From: Perkinsus chesapeaki
Lineage: Eukaryota > Perkinsozoa > Perkinsida > Perkinsidae
Direction of reading: 5' to 3'
NCBI GenBank assembly: GCA_013115145.1
Contig: JAAPAO010000082.1
Location: 1-64,000 of the forward strand
DNA length: 64,000 nucleotides
The notes beneath the pieces were generated by a model. The model was not told the DNA's origin. It was given only the letters and a program-made list of their open reading frames with translations, and made no database searches. Both the position numbers and the translations under genes were made by a program. Below are positions 12,501-21,945 of the stretch, piece by piece. The number at the start of each line of letters is the position of its first letter. Within the stretch, counting starts at the first letter, position 1.

Positions 12501-13485
12501 TTAATGCGCCATTGATGAAGTTTGGGAAGGCTGTGGTTGCTCTGGTTCATGAGCTCGACAGGAGGGTGAGCTAGTGCAGCATGCATTATAAAGTGGTATG
12601 GCTTGTTCAGATCGACACCCTTTCCCCATCGGATCTGGTCAACCTCATCACCGCCTTATCAGTTTTTGTGTAAGTTTTGTCTCGCCTTGAGACTGTCCAA
12701 GTGCTGCTGCTGCCTGTTTAGGCCCACAACACTTCTGAAGTGCCATGGTGGGCCTGAGCTCCTCAATACTGCATGTGGCAAGCTGGTCGAGGCTCTTACT
12801 GGTCAGCTAAGCAAAGCCTATCGACCAGATTGGATGGCCACCGCTGCGAAGTCCCTATATTTCGCCAGGGTCGTGGCCCAGGTTGGTTGCCAGTCTGATT
12901 CCTCCCCGTCAGGCGAGACTCTCAGGTGCCTCCCTCTTCGGGACTCACCGACGCATCGCTAAGTGCGATACTCAGCAGTCGGAAATGTGGTCCTCTTCCC
13001 AGACTGTCAATGAAGGCTGCCACTCAACTTGAAGTGGTATGCCATGGAGTTAAGGCAGATGGGATACAAGTGAAGTAGGTTTGGCATAGGGCGCAGGTTC
13101 GATCCCCGGTCACTCCATTTTTCCAGGGCGATGGTCCTCGGGCTCTTTCCATATGATGTCTTTTATGCTGAAACTAAGGAGGTCCTCGAGATTGAGCGGC
13201 CGAATGAGTTCATCAGGACGGTACAGGTGAGCCGGCCTCTCAGACACTTATATCATCTCCAATTAGGGCACCATCACTTCCGTGTGTGGCTGGACCCAAC
13301 TTGTTCGAGAGTGCCTATCAGGGTTGGGCTTCCGGATAACCTCGATATCGCAGGGTGAATGGGCAGCTTTGATGCTACCACCAACGATGATGGCATCCGC
13401 TGCTGACCAGCTCACAGCTCAGGCAATAACCATCTTCATGCTTCACCACTCTACCATAAACATGCCTTTCAGATTAAATATGTAA
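9577..13485 (+). CDS. RAP-domain helical-repeat protein, N-terminus unresolved
   Basis: A large multi-exon gene. Frame-consistent exons include 9986-10120, 10165-10275, 10321-10370, 10424-10488, 10582-10841, 10893-11029 and 13267-13485, with introns of 44, 45, 53, 93 and 51 nt. Translations show repeated helical units of the FASTK/RAP type (e.g. LSPKELTEYLELLART, LNLEALSSLLWALAGAR, and the run ending KSLYFARVVAQ). The end is a RAP domain: FPYDVFYAETKEVLEIE, then CGWTQLVRECL, then GFRITSISQGEW. RAP proteins are organelle RNA-binding factors in alveolates and algae; here a mitochondrial or relict-plastid RNA role is inferred. The true start and several middle exons are unresolved, and so is the phase across the intron near 13038-13126. 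Confidence 0.75.
10509..10577 (-). repeat. tRNA-Asp-like sequence in an intron
   Basis: Lies in intron 10489-10581 of the RAP gene, antisense to it. Read on the minus strand it has a D-arm-like GCTTAACAGTACAGC, an anticodon-loop-like CTGTCAT (GTC, Asp) with a weak CTAG/CCAG stem, and a perfect T-loop GGTTCGATCC. The T-stem and acceptor are degraded. Confidence 0.55.
13044..13118 (+). repeat. tRNA-like sequence in an intron
   Basis: Lies in the RAP gene between coding segments, bounded by a GTATGC donor-like site at 13038 and TTTTTCCAG ending 13126. ATGGAGT (13044-13050) and ACTCCAT (13112-13118) form a perfect 7-bp acceptor-like stem. GGTTCGATCC is a consensus B box. The run TTTTT that starts at 13118 resembles a Pol III terminator. 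Internal arms pair poorly. Confidence 0.55.
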
Positions 13486-13493
13486 AATCTAGG

Positions 13494-13696
13494 ATGAGAT
13501 CTTCAGCCCGGCCGAAGGTATCAGAGATACCATTACTGATCAGAGGTCGCAGCCGGACCAGGAGCGGCAGCAGTAGCTCAGCGAGCAGCCGATCGTCCTC
13601 CTCATCTAGCAGTAAGTTAGCTGATAACATCATAATAGGAGTGATCGGTGAACAGGTGGCTCCTCCTCATCATCGGGCAGCAGCAGCAATTACTGA
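13494..13696 (+). CDS. small Ser/Arg-rich protein
   Basis: ATG 13494 is followed by exon 13494-13611, a 44-nt GT-AG intron and exon 13656-13696, giving 52 aa. It starts with a basic stretch (RGRSRTRSG) and ends in an almost pure Ser tract (SSSSSG repeats, ending SSSNY). Without the intron the frame loses its Ser character, which supports splicing. It begins 9 bp after the RAP stop codon, so it could also be 3' UTR sequence of that transcript. Function unknown; an RS-like nuclear protein is one option. Confidence 0.4.
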
Positions 13697-13953
13697 TGAA
13701 CGTTTCTTATTCATTAATTGTTTAGTTTACTAGTTCAACGCAACACTTGACGAAGTCGTTACAACTCGTCTACGTCGCCAAGCAAAGGCTTCTGCATTAT
13801 CATGTGAATCTGTAAAGGCCAAGCCGGGCCGTGTTCTCCGTGCTCCTCCAGCATTATCTCAGCCTCGGACCACGAGTTGGCGTTCATGCCTAACTGAGCC
13901 CCGAGAGTCAATTGCATGGTACCTGAGGATGCCAGAGTGCTCAATTGAGATCA

Positions 13954-15236
13954 TCAAGTTGCACCTGGTGCCCATTTATCCTTTACGCGGAACCCTGCAC
14001 GCTGGGCGAGGGCGATGGCTCCTTTGAGGCTCCAACGGGTGTAATCCGCCACTTTGCCCTTACCACTGTTGACTTGAGAGAAGAAAGAGGAGCTCCACAC
14101 GACCAGACCGCCGGGCGCTGTTATCTGAATAATAATATCGTACCAGTCGAAGGCGCTGCCGACTCACTCTGAATAGATCCTTCATTGTGCTCTCCGGATC
14201 ACTAGAACGAGCAGCATCGTTATGCGCTAACACTAGGCTATAATGGTCAGCTGGAATGTCCCCGTAAGGTCTATCCGCTGTTACTAGATAACCATTGCCA
14301 TTCTTGGTTGCCTTCCCACTGGTATAAGCAATTGAAGCCTCCTCCTCTTTACAATAGCTTTCAAATATACCATTTATTTCATCTATGCCATGCCAGGCGA
14401 GGCATCTTCCAATGCTAGCTATATCAGTTGTATTTGCAACCTGCTGTGCCACATACACCCAGCGATCGCGTTGCCGACGCTCTATTAGGAATTCATCCAT
14501 CCTCGAGTGGAACGTGCTCTCGTCAACCGTTCGCACCCAATCTGGGAAGCCTGGATCCTCGAGGCCCTTCATATGCCAGTGAGGCCTTATCGGCAGCAGT
14601 TTAGCACCAAACATGCCATTGTACCAAACTTCGAAAGCCATCATAACACAATCTTCCTGAGACCAGCAAGGGCGCTCAGATCGCTGGGGGAGGGAGGGTC
14701 CTGGAAACCGGTCCAAGCCTTGCAGTAACCTCCTCATCTCTCCGTGGCGGAATCCAAGCACACGTTGCAACCTGACACGGGTGATTTGGTCTAGTCGTTA
14801 AGATGGTATACTTCCGTACGAATGGGCTCGGGATCGATCCCCGGAACCGTTATATCCGAAAAACTACCTATTCCTCCGTAAGACGATTATTTGCTTACTT
14901 TGAATATGCCTCGACTCTCTCCACAGCTGTTGGTTCTCTATCGAGATCATTAATATCCGCTTCAGCATTCGAGCAACACTCTTTTATCCGTTCCTGCGAC
15001 CAATGTAATGAGCATCCTCTCCAGTGATGTATGCAACATTGGTTAACCCATGACATCCGACTGCCGGGCATCAGGCTGAAACACCGCCCCGTTTCCTCGA
15101 CAACACTTTCGCCTTGTGTCTCTTCACTATATTCGTTATCTTCGTTGTGTAACGATTCGTTTTCTTCCTCTACAACTTCCATGTACTCGCTTGCTCCGAC
15201 CGCAGCAACAACAAACCCAAGCCGCAAAAGTAACAT
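13954..15236 (-). CDS. signal-peptide protein with class I methyltransferase-like domain
   Basis: Exons 15236-14899, 14771-14168 and 14124-13954 join in frame to 370 aa. The N-terminus (MLLLRLGFVVAAVGASEY) reads as a signal peptide, followed by an acidic Glu/Asn-rich stretch. The C-terminal part has the order seen late in SAM methyltransferases: HYSLVLAHNDAA, DPESTMKDLFR, then TAPGGLVVWSSSFF. The glycine-rich SAM motif I is not clear, so the enzyme class is tentative. Introns are 127 and 43 nt; the first carries a tRNA-like sequence. The middle part (VWYNGMFGAKLLPIRP) is unfamiliar. If secreted or lumenal, a methyltransferase would be unusual. Confidence 0.6.
14777..14850 (+). repeat. tRNA-like sequence in an intron
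   Basis: Lies within intron 14772-14898 of the methyltransferase-like gene, antisense to it. It has TTGGTCTAGTCGTTAAGAT (A-box-like, as in Asp/Glu tRNAs) and GGATCGATCCCCGG (B-box-like with one changed base). ACGG near the start can pair with CCGT at the end. Confidence 0.5.
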
Positions 15237-15364
15237 CCCGACAACTGGGTAGGTTCGTCACGCTCAGCCCCTCATTCGACAACACAACTGGTAACAGTGT
15301 GTACTTGAAACGATAATAATAGAAACGATTGGTGACCATGCTGATGCAGGTTGATGAATTTCAA

Positions 15365-16428
15365 CTAACGCTTAGAAGCGTTATCGTCAAAATAGGTTTC
15401 GATGATCTCGAGGAGGGAGTCGGTCTGCTGGATGCCTCGTGTAACTTGGAAATCTATAACCTGGGTCTTCGGGCAGTTCCTACAATGGACACTTGACGCT
15501 GCACTAACAAAGAGGATCAACCAACCTGTAGAAGTCCAGCAAAGGTTCCTCCTTCTCAAAGTGCAACTCGAGCCTGTGTTGGATAATATCATCGGAGTCG
15601 TCATCTCGCCTTATCTGGATGCAAACAGCGATTCGCCACTATGTGAAATGAAGCACACTGACAAGGCCCGATCCACACGTATCGCAAATCCCTTCCAGCT
15701 TGGGCAGCATCGGTGGCATGTCATACTGGCCATAGCGGATGTCGGCCAAGTTGTAATTATCTCCGCAACCGCCACATATGCGACGAGAAGCCAGCTTGTG
15801 GACAAGCACCTGACCACCGTTCTTATGAAGGGTGCCTATCCCAGTGACAATACCGATCTAGCGAGACTGATGTTGATGACCAACTCTGGGTTACCATCAC
15901 CCATGGCCAGGTCTGACCACATCTTGGCTTGCTCTAAGACTCTTGGAAAACCATCCAAAATGTATCCATTAACACGGGAAGATGCATTGAGCTTTGATAT
16001 CTATTGATAGAATATATAAACTGCCATCGTCTAAGGATGGTAAACACTTGCCTCATGTTGCATCATGCTTACACTGTGCTCGGATGGGACCATCATACCT
16101 AAACACGCCACCTTGGTCCACAGTTAAGGAAGTGACGAGCTCACCCTTATCAAGGAAAGGTTTAGCCAAGTTGCCAAGGGAGCTGCCGGCTTTGACATGA
16201 GCCCTTAGGAGCTCACCGGCACTCAGATGCTTTAGATTAAGCCGCGGAGCAATCCTTTTGGCGAAGGTGCCTTTACCTACAACAATACAAGTTCATCGCT
16301 TCAGGTGAGCAAGCGCTTTGATGTAAACAACCGTTAGTGGGACCAATGTCCATGGGAGTGAGTTAACATAACACGTACAGTTATGACTTACCAACGCCCG
16401 GAGCTCCTAGGAAAAGTACCTTCTTCAT
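15365..16428 (-). CDS. adenylate kinase, long form with Cys4 LID
   Basis: Starts at ATG 16428 with MKKVLFLGAPGVGKGTFA, the adenylate kinase P-loop, split by a 115-nt intron (16277-16391). Later come LKHLSAGELLR (AMP-binding region), GYILDGFPR, the LID with RRICGGCG ... GICDTCGSG (two CxxC pairs that should bind zinc), DDSDDIIQHRLELHFE and a C-terminal SLLEIIETYF. The order and roughly 240 aa fit long-form AK, which interconverts ATP+AMP and 2 ADP. Introns of about 48 and 46 nt lie in the 3' half, and a 32-nt one after 'SLARS' is frame-consistent. The second junction (after GELVTS) is not resolved. It could act in cytosol or mitochondrial intermembrane space; no clear presequence is seen. Confidence 0.9.
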
Positions 16429-16530
16429 TGGAAGTTGTTCACAGTAAGCGCCGCTCGAACAAACTGTGATCGATCATAATGGCGCGCGCTAAATCAAAAT
16501 GCGCCGAAGATGCCGATTCGGCGTAGAAAA

Positions 16531-16636
16531 TTGGGTGAATTGGTCTAGTTGAGATGGCAAGCTTTGGATGTTGATAACAATTATATTCCACCGATAACTC
16601 TTTATATTAGAGATCGCGGGTTCGTCCCCCCATTTG
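16531..16636 (+). repeat. tRNA-like sequence, intergenic
   Basis: GGTGAATTGGTCTAGTTGAG (A-box-like) and GCGGGTTCGTCCCC (B-box-like) are separated by about 70 nt, longer than a normal tRNA. It sits between the divergent adenylate kinase gene and the ATG at 16663. It could be an intron-containing tRNA, but I could not fold one. Confidence 0.35.
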
Positions 16637-16662
16637 GTAGTGCTGCAGTTGTGTTTTATTAA

Positions 16663-17107
16663 TGTCGCCTCCAACTGATTTTGTTAAATTAGCATCACGA
16701 CTGTTCTTGGCAAAGGATGATATTCCTGTTCAAGATCATACACCTATTGCCGATATGTTCACATTTTATCCAATTGAAAGTGTTATAGTAATGAAGAAGG
16801 GCCTAGAGTTGGGCATGATCAGCAGGTAGGCAGAGTATCCAGTCTTATCCCTTGTCATTCTCAACATCTCAGCACCATCCTATTAGTGCATTGTTTTTGT
16901 ATTATCCTGAGCAACTGGCCTTCTGGCGGTATGTTAACCTCCGATGAATCTTTTATGGACAAGCTACTACTTTTGCTTTGTGTAAGTCGTTTATTCATTC
17001 GCACAAGTATCGTCCTCATCATCAGAGTTTGAGGATTCTGATAGCCCTCCCGAGGCCTCTATTCTGGTTCAAGACGCGTCGAGAGTTCACCGAGGCTCGG
17101 TAGGCAT
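16663..17107 (+). CDS. hypothetical protein, exons uncertain
   Basis: ATG 16663 opens a frame (MSPPTDFVKLASRLFLAKDD...) that runs to a good donor at about 16826. A 45-50 nt intron leads to a hydrophobic exon (ILLVHCFCIILSNWP), then a second donor near 16980. Downstream both an acidic Ser-rich frame and a basic frame stay open to about 17130. No family recognised. It may be a separate small gene or the 5' exons of the RING-H2 gene that follows. Confidence 0.35.
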
Positions 17108-17148
17108 TCCAGTACACCTCTTTGACCAATGAGCCCTTGTGAAGGTAC

Positions 17149-18488
17149 ATGGCGACTCCACAACAAGTGACTGAGCGACTAATTGACATATATTCCCATC
17201 CGTATAAGCTGGAGCGGACCCTGTTGTATACCTACTATGTTTGGCTTGGATGTGTCACCGCCTTATTATGGCTAACACCCATAACTGTACCACATAGCGT
17301 CCAATTCGCAAAGGTACTAAGTGGGGACAGTTGCACGGGAGTGGTTAGCAGAGTTGTTTCATTTCCCCGAAATGGGCTTATTTTACAAAAATAGCCGACT
17401 CACTGTCTCCTTCTTATGAGAAATGACAATATCTCCTATTATCTGCATCTAGATGCACTTTGCCTTTTTGCTTGTATGTTGTAGTATGGCATTAGTTGAC
17501 ATTGTTATGCGGTTGATTCCCCATAGATTGAAGGATACCCAACTGTTAGAACTGCGTAATTTTTCCTCGCCGTTGGGCCAAACCTCGTTTTTATCAGCAT
17601 CTCTTTTATTGTGCTCCGTGGCTTTAATTCAATTTCTTAACTCTAGCAACTGTCAGCTAGATTTGGTCGGCCATTGTAATAAATGTATCAGTACAACTGA
17701 CCTGCGAGTTCCCAGAAACTAGTACCCTCCAAAGCTAATGCTCTGTTGCTCCCACTAGCACTGCATTATGTTGTGCATGACCAATAGCTGTATATGGTAT
17801 ACCTTTGTATTCAAATGATACATCTACCGTAGATGGCTTAAAGTATCAGTAAGTAGATGATCTACCCCATCTATTATAGAGCATTGTTAAACTTCTAAAC
17901 AGCCTACTCGTTTGAATTTCCTCCAGTCTCAGCAATGCTCGTCATCCCTTCAGACACTATGGCGGCACATCATGTTAAATATAGCGTCCTTGGTATTCCA
18001 TAGAGTTGCTTGTGTAAGCCTATTTTACTGGCTGATGGAGTCCGAATTCAAAAGGGGTATACCAGCTGATGTTCTTGATAAGTTCACCGATGTAAGATCC
18101 CCGCTTCAACCTTTGATATCATCTTCATCATAACCGTCACCACAGGTATCAGTCTACCATAAGGGGTGGTTGTCGTCTGTCGAGAAGGAAGTTGAAGAAT
18201 CCCCCAAAGCAACGACAGTCGAGGATCGTATGGTTGTTAAAGATCATATGTACACTGATAACGAGTGTTCGATTTGTTACGCAGACTTCCAAGATGGAGA
18301 TAAGATTCGTGGCCTTCGATGTGGGCATGATTTCCATGCTTCCTGTGTTGACGTTTGGTTATTAGAGCATCATAACAGGTAATGGGATTGTTGTACATAG
18401 CAGTGCTTGTTATCATCATCTCAGATGCCCTTTATGCCTAAGTCTTGTTGGGCCAGCAGCAGTTGGATCATCTAACCATCATGATTAG
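17149..18488 (+). CDS. multi-pass membrane RING-H2 E3 ligase
   Basis: ATG 17149 opens MATPQQVTERLIDIYSHPYK, then hydrophobic segments (LLYTYYVWLGCVTALLWL; FAFLLVCCSMALVDIV; SFLSASLLLCSVALIQFL) spread over several exons. The C-terminal cytosolic part has a complete RING-H2: CSICYADF, CGHDFHASCVDVWL, then CPLC after an intron inside the domain (donor after HHNR near 18379, acceptor ending 18424). The stop is TAG 18486-18488. This arrangement is that of membrane-anchored ubiquitin ligases that recruit an E2 at the RING. Middle exons between 17550 and 17960 are not fully joined. Confidence 0.7.
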
Positions 18489-18661
18489 TTTGCCTTGCTA
18501 ATATTTTATTATTTTCTTTACCATATCGCTTGTCAAATAGTCTTAACGTTTCAATAACCTGCCTGCTTTGACTTAGTAACACAACAGTAAGTATTATATA
18601 AGGAACAATGTAAAGGACGTTTATGATGGTAAAACTGCTGTAGATCAAGTCAACCATCACC

Positions 18662-20496
18662 TCACTTGCCAGCTTTGGCTTTTGCTTCTTTCTTCTTTTG
18701 TATCAACTTAGCAGCCTTCTGATCTCGACTTGCCTTACCAAACTCTATCCTCGACAGTAGTTTAGCATGTTTCTTGCTCAACATACTCTTCTGTAGTTCC
18801 ATCTTCTCCTGTGCCTTGGCCTCAACTCTCTTAGCAAGCTCCTTCTTCCTTTCAGCCTCCTCTTCAGCCTCAGTAATCCTTTCCTTAACCTCCTTATCAC
18901 GCATCTCTGCCTTAACATCCCTCAAGTAGTCCCTTTCAGCCAACCGATCATCAACCTCATCGGTCATATCCATAGCCTCAGCAGTAGCCTTAAGTAGGCC
19001 CTGGGTGTTCCTCTTACCGGCCATAGCACTGACCATATCATCCAGGACCTTACGTCTGTCGGGAACATAACCTTCGCCACTGTCATCGACAAATGGTGAT
19101 AGATGCGGCGGAAGAGCCTTGCCTAGACCGTACTCTCCAACTGGCAATAATATGCCTTCATTGAAGGAATCCAATACCCATTGGGGCTGCACTACATCTC
19201 TATCATGATCCTCGGTATCAAAACCATCAGGTACCATAGGTCTGTCTATAACACAGTGGGTGATGTCCTCATCGTTCATATCCTCCTTTAACCATTTAAC
19301 CTCAGCCCCGCCAGCAGCCAATACAGTGTAGATGGGAGCCAATGCAACCTCTCGTGAGATCCAGAACACCAAACCTTTGAATATACCCTTCTTTGCCTTA
19401 TTATCATCCCCATCTATCTCCATGGTCTTCGGGGCCTTATCCACCTTAATGGTAGCAAGTGTAGTGCTGGAGGTGTCGGCACGCTCATCAGACATAGGGG
19501 CGTGGGTAGGGGGATACCGCCAGCCTACTTCCTTGTACAGCTTGAAGTTGACGAATTTAAGAAGGGTTCGGTACCTACCGGAGTGCAGCTGGAGGATGCT
19601 GTATTGTTAGTAGTACTACCATTCACCGAAGGTGTTGAGGACGTTCATATCAACTTCAGCAGGGAAACGTGGGGCAAAATTATGAGGCTGTAGCCAGCAC
19701 ACCACAGCACCCTAATAGGAAGGAGAATACAATAGTAGAAGAGCTGGTGGTAGTAGTTTTACATAGGGCAACTGAGCCTCAAAGTAGTATCCCTTGATGG
19801 ATGCAAAGATCTTTGTCAAACGACCAGTATGAATAACGTAGAAAAGGAACTCATCGTAGAGACGACGAGCCTCAGCCACCTGAGTTGATAACAGTGACGG
19901 GGATGATATGAGTGTGTTGCTCCTTACCTGCTCAGGCTTGATTCTCTTAAGCTGGTCCGCTGGCAAATGAGCGAACATAGCCATGGAGGCAACACAGTCA
20001 TCGAGATCACGGAGAGCGGCATCGAACGTAGGATATCTTTTACAGGCGTTATTACGCGGGTAGACCTTAGATACGCCCTTATTACCTTTCCTTAATGAGA
20101 TGGCTAAGATCCTGTTTAGGTTTATGGTACTTCTCCAAAGTACGGCCTCTCTTATACTCCTTTCTGGCCATCATACGTCTATGCTTTTTGAGGTAAGCTT
20201 GAGTAGAGTATGATGTATTCACCAAAGGGTCTTGCATAAGGAATGTGATATCCTTCACATGATAGTACCTGACCAATGCCCCATAGGTACCCAAGTTGAC
20301 CTATTTTGTATCTTTCCCTCTCCTACGTCTTATCAGCGCCTTGAAGCTTTCTCTTAGGCTCTCTAGGATAAACGCCCTTAAGAATACAAAGACGTCTGAA
20401 CTCCTGCAAAGAGAGCTGCAGCCGCTTGAGAGCCTGGGCCCTGGTTATGTAGTGGGCCGAGGAACCCTTCTTGCCGGCCTTCATCCGCTTCACCAT
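18662..20496 (-). CDS. PES1: pescadillo homologue, ribosome biogenesis
   Basis: Exons 20496-20327, 20268-20086, 20036-19928, 19879-19763, 19711-19620 and 19574-18662 join in frame to 527 aa. The N-terminal pescadillo domain shows [59 protein letters not shown] and [17 protein letters not shown] central BRCT domain ([15 protein letters not shown] to [11 protein letters not shown]) and a long Lys/Glu-rich coiled-coil tail follow. In other eukaryotes Pes1 works with BOP1 and WDR12 (PeBoW) in 27S/ITS2 processing of the 60S subunit in the nucleolus. Introns are 58, 49, 48, 51 and 45 nt. Domain order and length (family about 580-610) fit. Confidence 0.95.
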
Positions 20497-20676
20497 GATG
20501 GTTAAGAGGGGTTTAGATTACAGACTAACAAAAGGGAGAATACGATATCAGGAATATAGCGGATACAGTGGGGAGAGAACAATGGCAAATTGGATGGAGC
20601 GGGGCAATGCAAACCATAGGGAGGAACGATGGGCCTTGTGCTTGCCTGAGATATTCGTACGCGAGAACAGACGGTA

Positions 20677-20743
20677 GCGCACGCCCACGGTATAATGGCA
20701 AGCTGAATATCAAAAAGCCCAGGTTCGATCCCCGGCAGGGTTA
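20677..20743 (+). repeat. tRNA-like sequence upstream of PES1
   Basis: GGTATAATGGCAAGC (A-box-like) and a perfect GGTTCGATCC B box followed by CCGG lie at tRNA spacing. No acceptor stem forms. It is about 180 bp upstream of the PES1 start, antisense. Confidence 0.45.
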
Positions 20744-20869
20744 GTTTTATACTTGGTAAATTAACACAAGGCGTTGATGGGAATCATACGAATTAAATAT
20801 CTTTACATCTTGCATGGGCATCTGCCACGTGATAGAGTGATTGGAGAGCTTGTAATGCTGATCTGGAAT

Positions 20870-21730
20870 CGTATAGATCACCTGTGACACAAACCGTGCT
20901 GCTGCGTCACAGCAGCCGCTGGCAGGTGCATCCTACAAGTCAAGATGGGGCTTCCAGGCAGCATAGATTCCAACACTTGGTACAGGGAATCGGCAATTGC
21001 CGATGGATCCCCGACAGATGAGTCGTTACCACGATACAGAAGGAGGAGCGCCACCACCTGGATACCATGGGGCACAACTCTGGCATGCGGGGTGCCTCAC
21101 TTGCGGTCGGCCCTCAGTCGAGCACGCTAATATTCGCTCCAACCACCCTGTTGTCGATGTCAGCATTCGATCCATAGCGGCCGCCGACACTGTGACCACG
21201 ACAGCGGTGAGAGCGGAGCTGCTTATTAGGCTATCAATTTGGGTGGAGTATCTAGACACACCAGTCTGTGCATGCGTGCAGCTTGATGCCCCACCTGCTA
21301 TAGTCATGACTGCATTCCATTAGCGTCATCCTCACAACATCCTCCGATCCCTCTGGACACAACAGGCATGTCGAAGCCCTCCAACCGTCGCTGTCCGGCG
21401 AGCAACCTGCAAACTATAGAGACAATCGTGGCTTAAGTTCGAGCCTACCTTTGCCACTGATGATGCTGACTCTGCCGGCATTCGAAAGGGCCTCAGTTAC
21501 AAAGTCTGACTTGTTGCTCTCCTTATCGCCTAGGATACATAACCGAAACGACTTGTGGTAGTAATGGTCGGCGCCACCGCCGCTCATTGACCCTTGCCCG
21601 ACATGCTCTGATCCGGCAACAGACATGAGCCAACCTAGGACTGAGATGGTCGATGAGGTAGTGCCAAGTTCGCGGGTTACACAGATGCTGACCACTTCAC
21701 TGAGAACTCAACAGGGAGCGTTTCATCATG
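20870..21730 (-). CDS. hypothetical protein, exon fragments
   Basis: Two minus-strand stretches read as coding: around 21695-21460 (FRLCILGDKESNKSDF, then EALSNAGRVSIISGK up to a donor near 21460) and 21307-21026 (QIDSLISSSALTAVVV ... CSTEGRPQVRHPACQSC). They may be exons of one gene whose start is near 21730. No family recognised. Confidence 0.3.
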
Positions 21731-21945
21731 ACAACGACAAGGTAAAAACATCATTATCATCAACAGTGACATGCGACATGGAATGAATCACCATCACTAC
21801 ATTGCCATCCACACACTAACGCACAACTGAGGATATGTTGTCATTATCGACAACTACTATCACCAACTACACGAAGAACAACTTAAAAAGAGAAAGAAGG
21901 TTTAAAAATGAATCCACCGCCAAGGTAATCCTTCACCACCTTCTT

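Noticed and set aside
13044-13118. Calling the intronic tRNA-like sequence a functional tRNA
   Set aside because: Only the outer stem pairs; D, anticodon and T stems fail.
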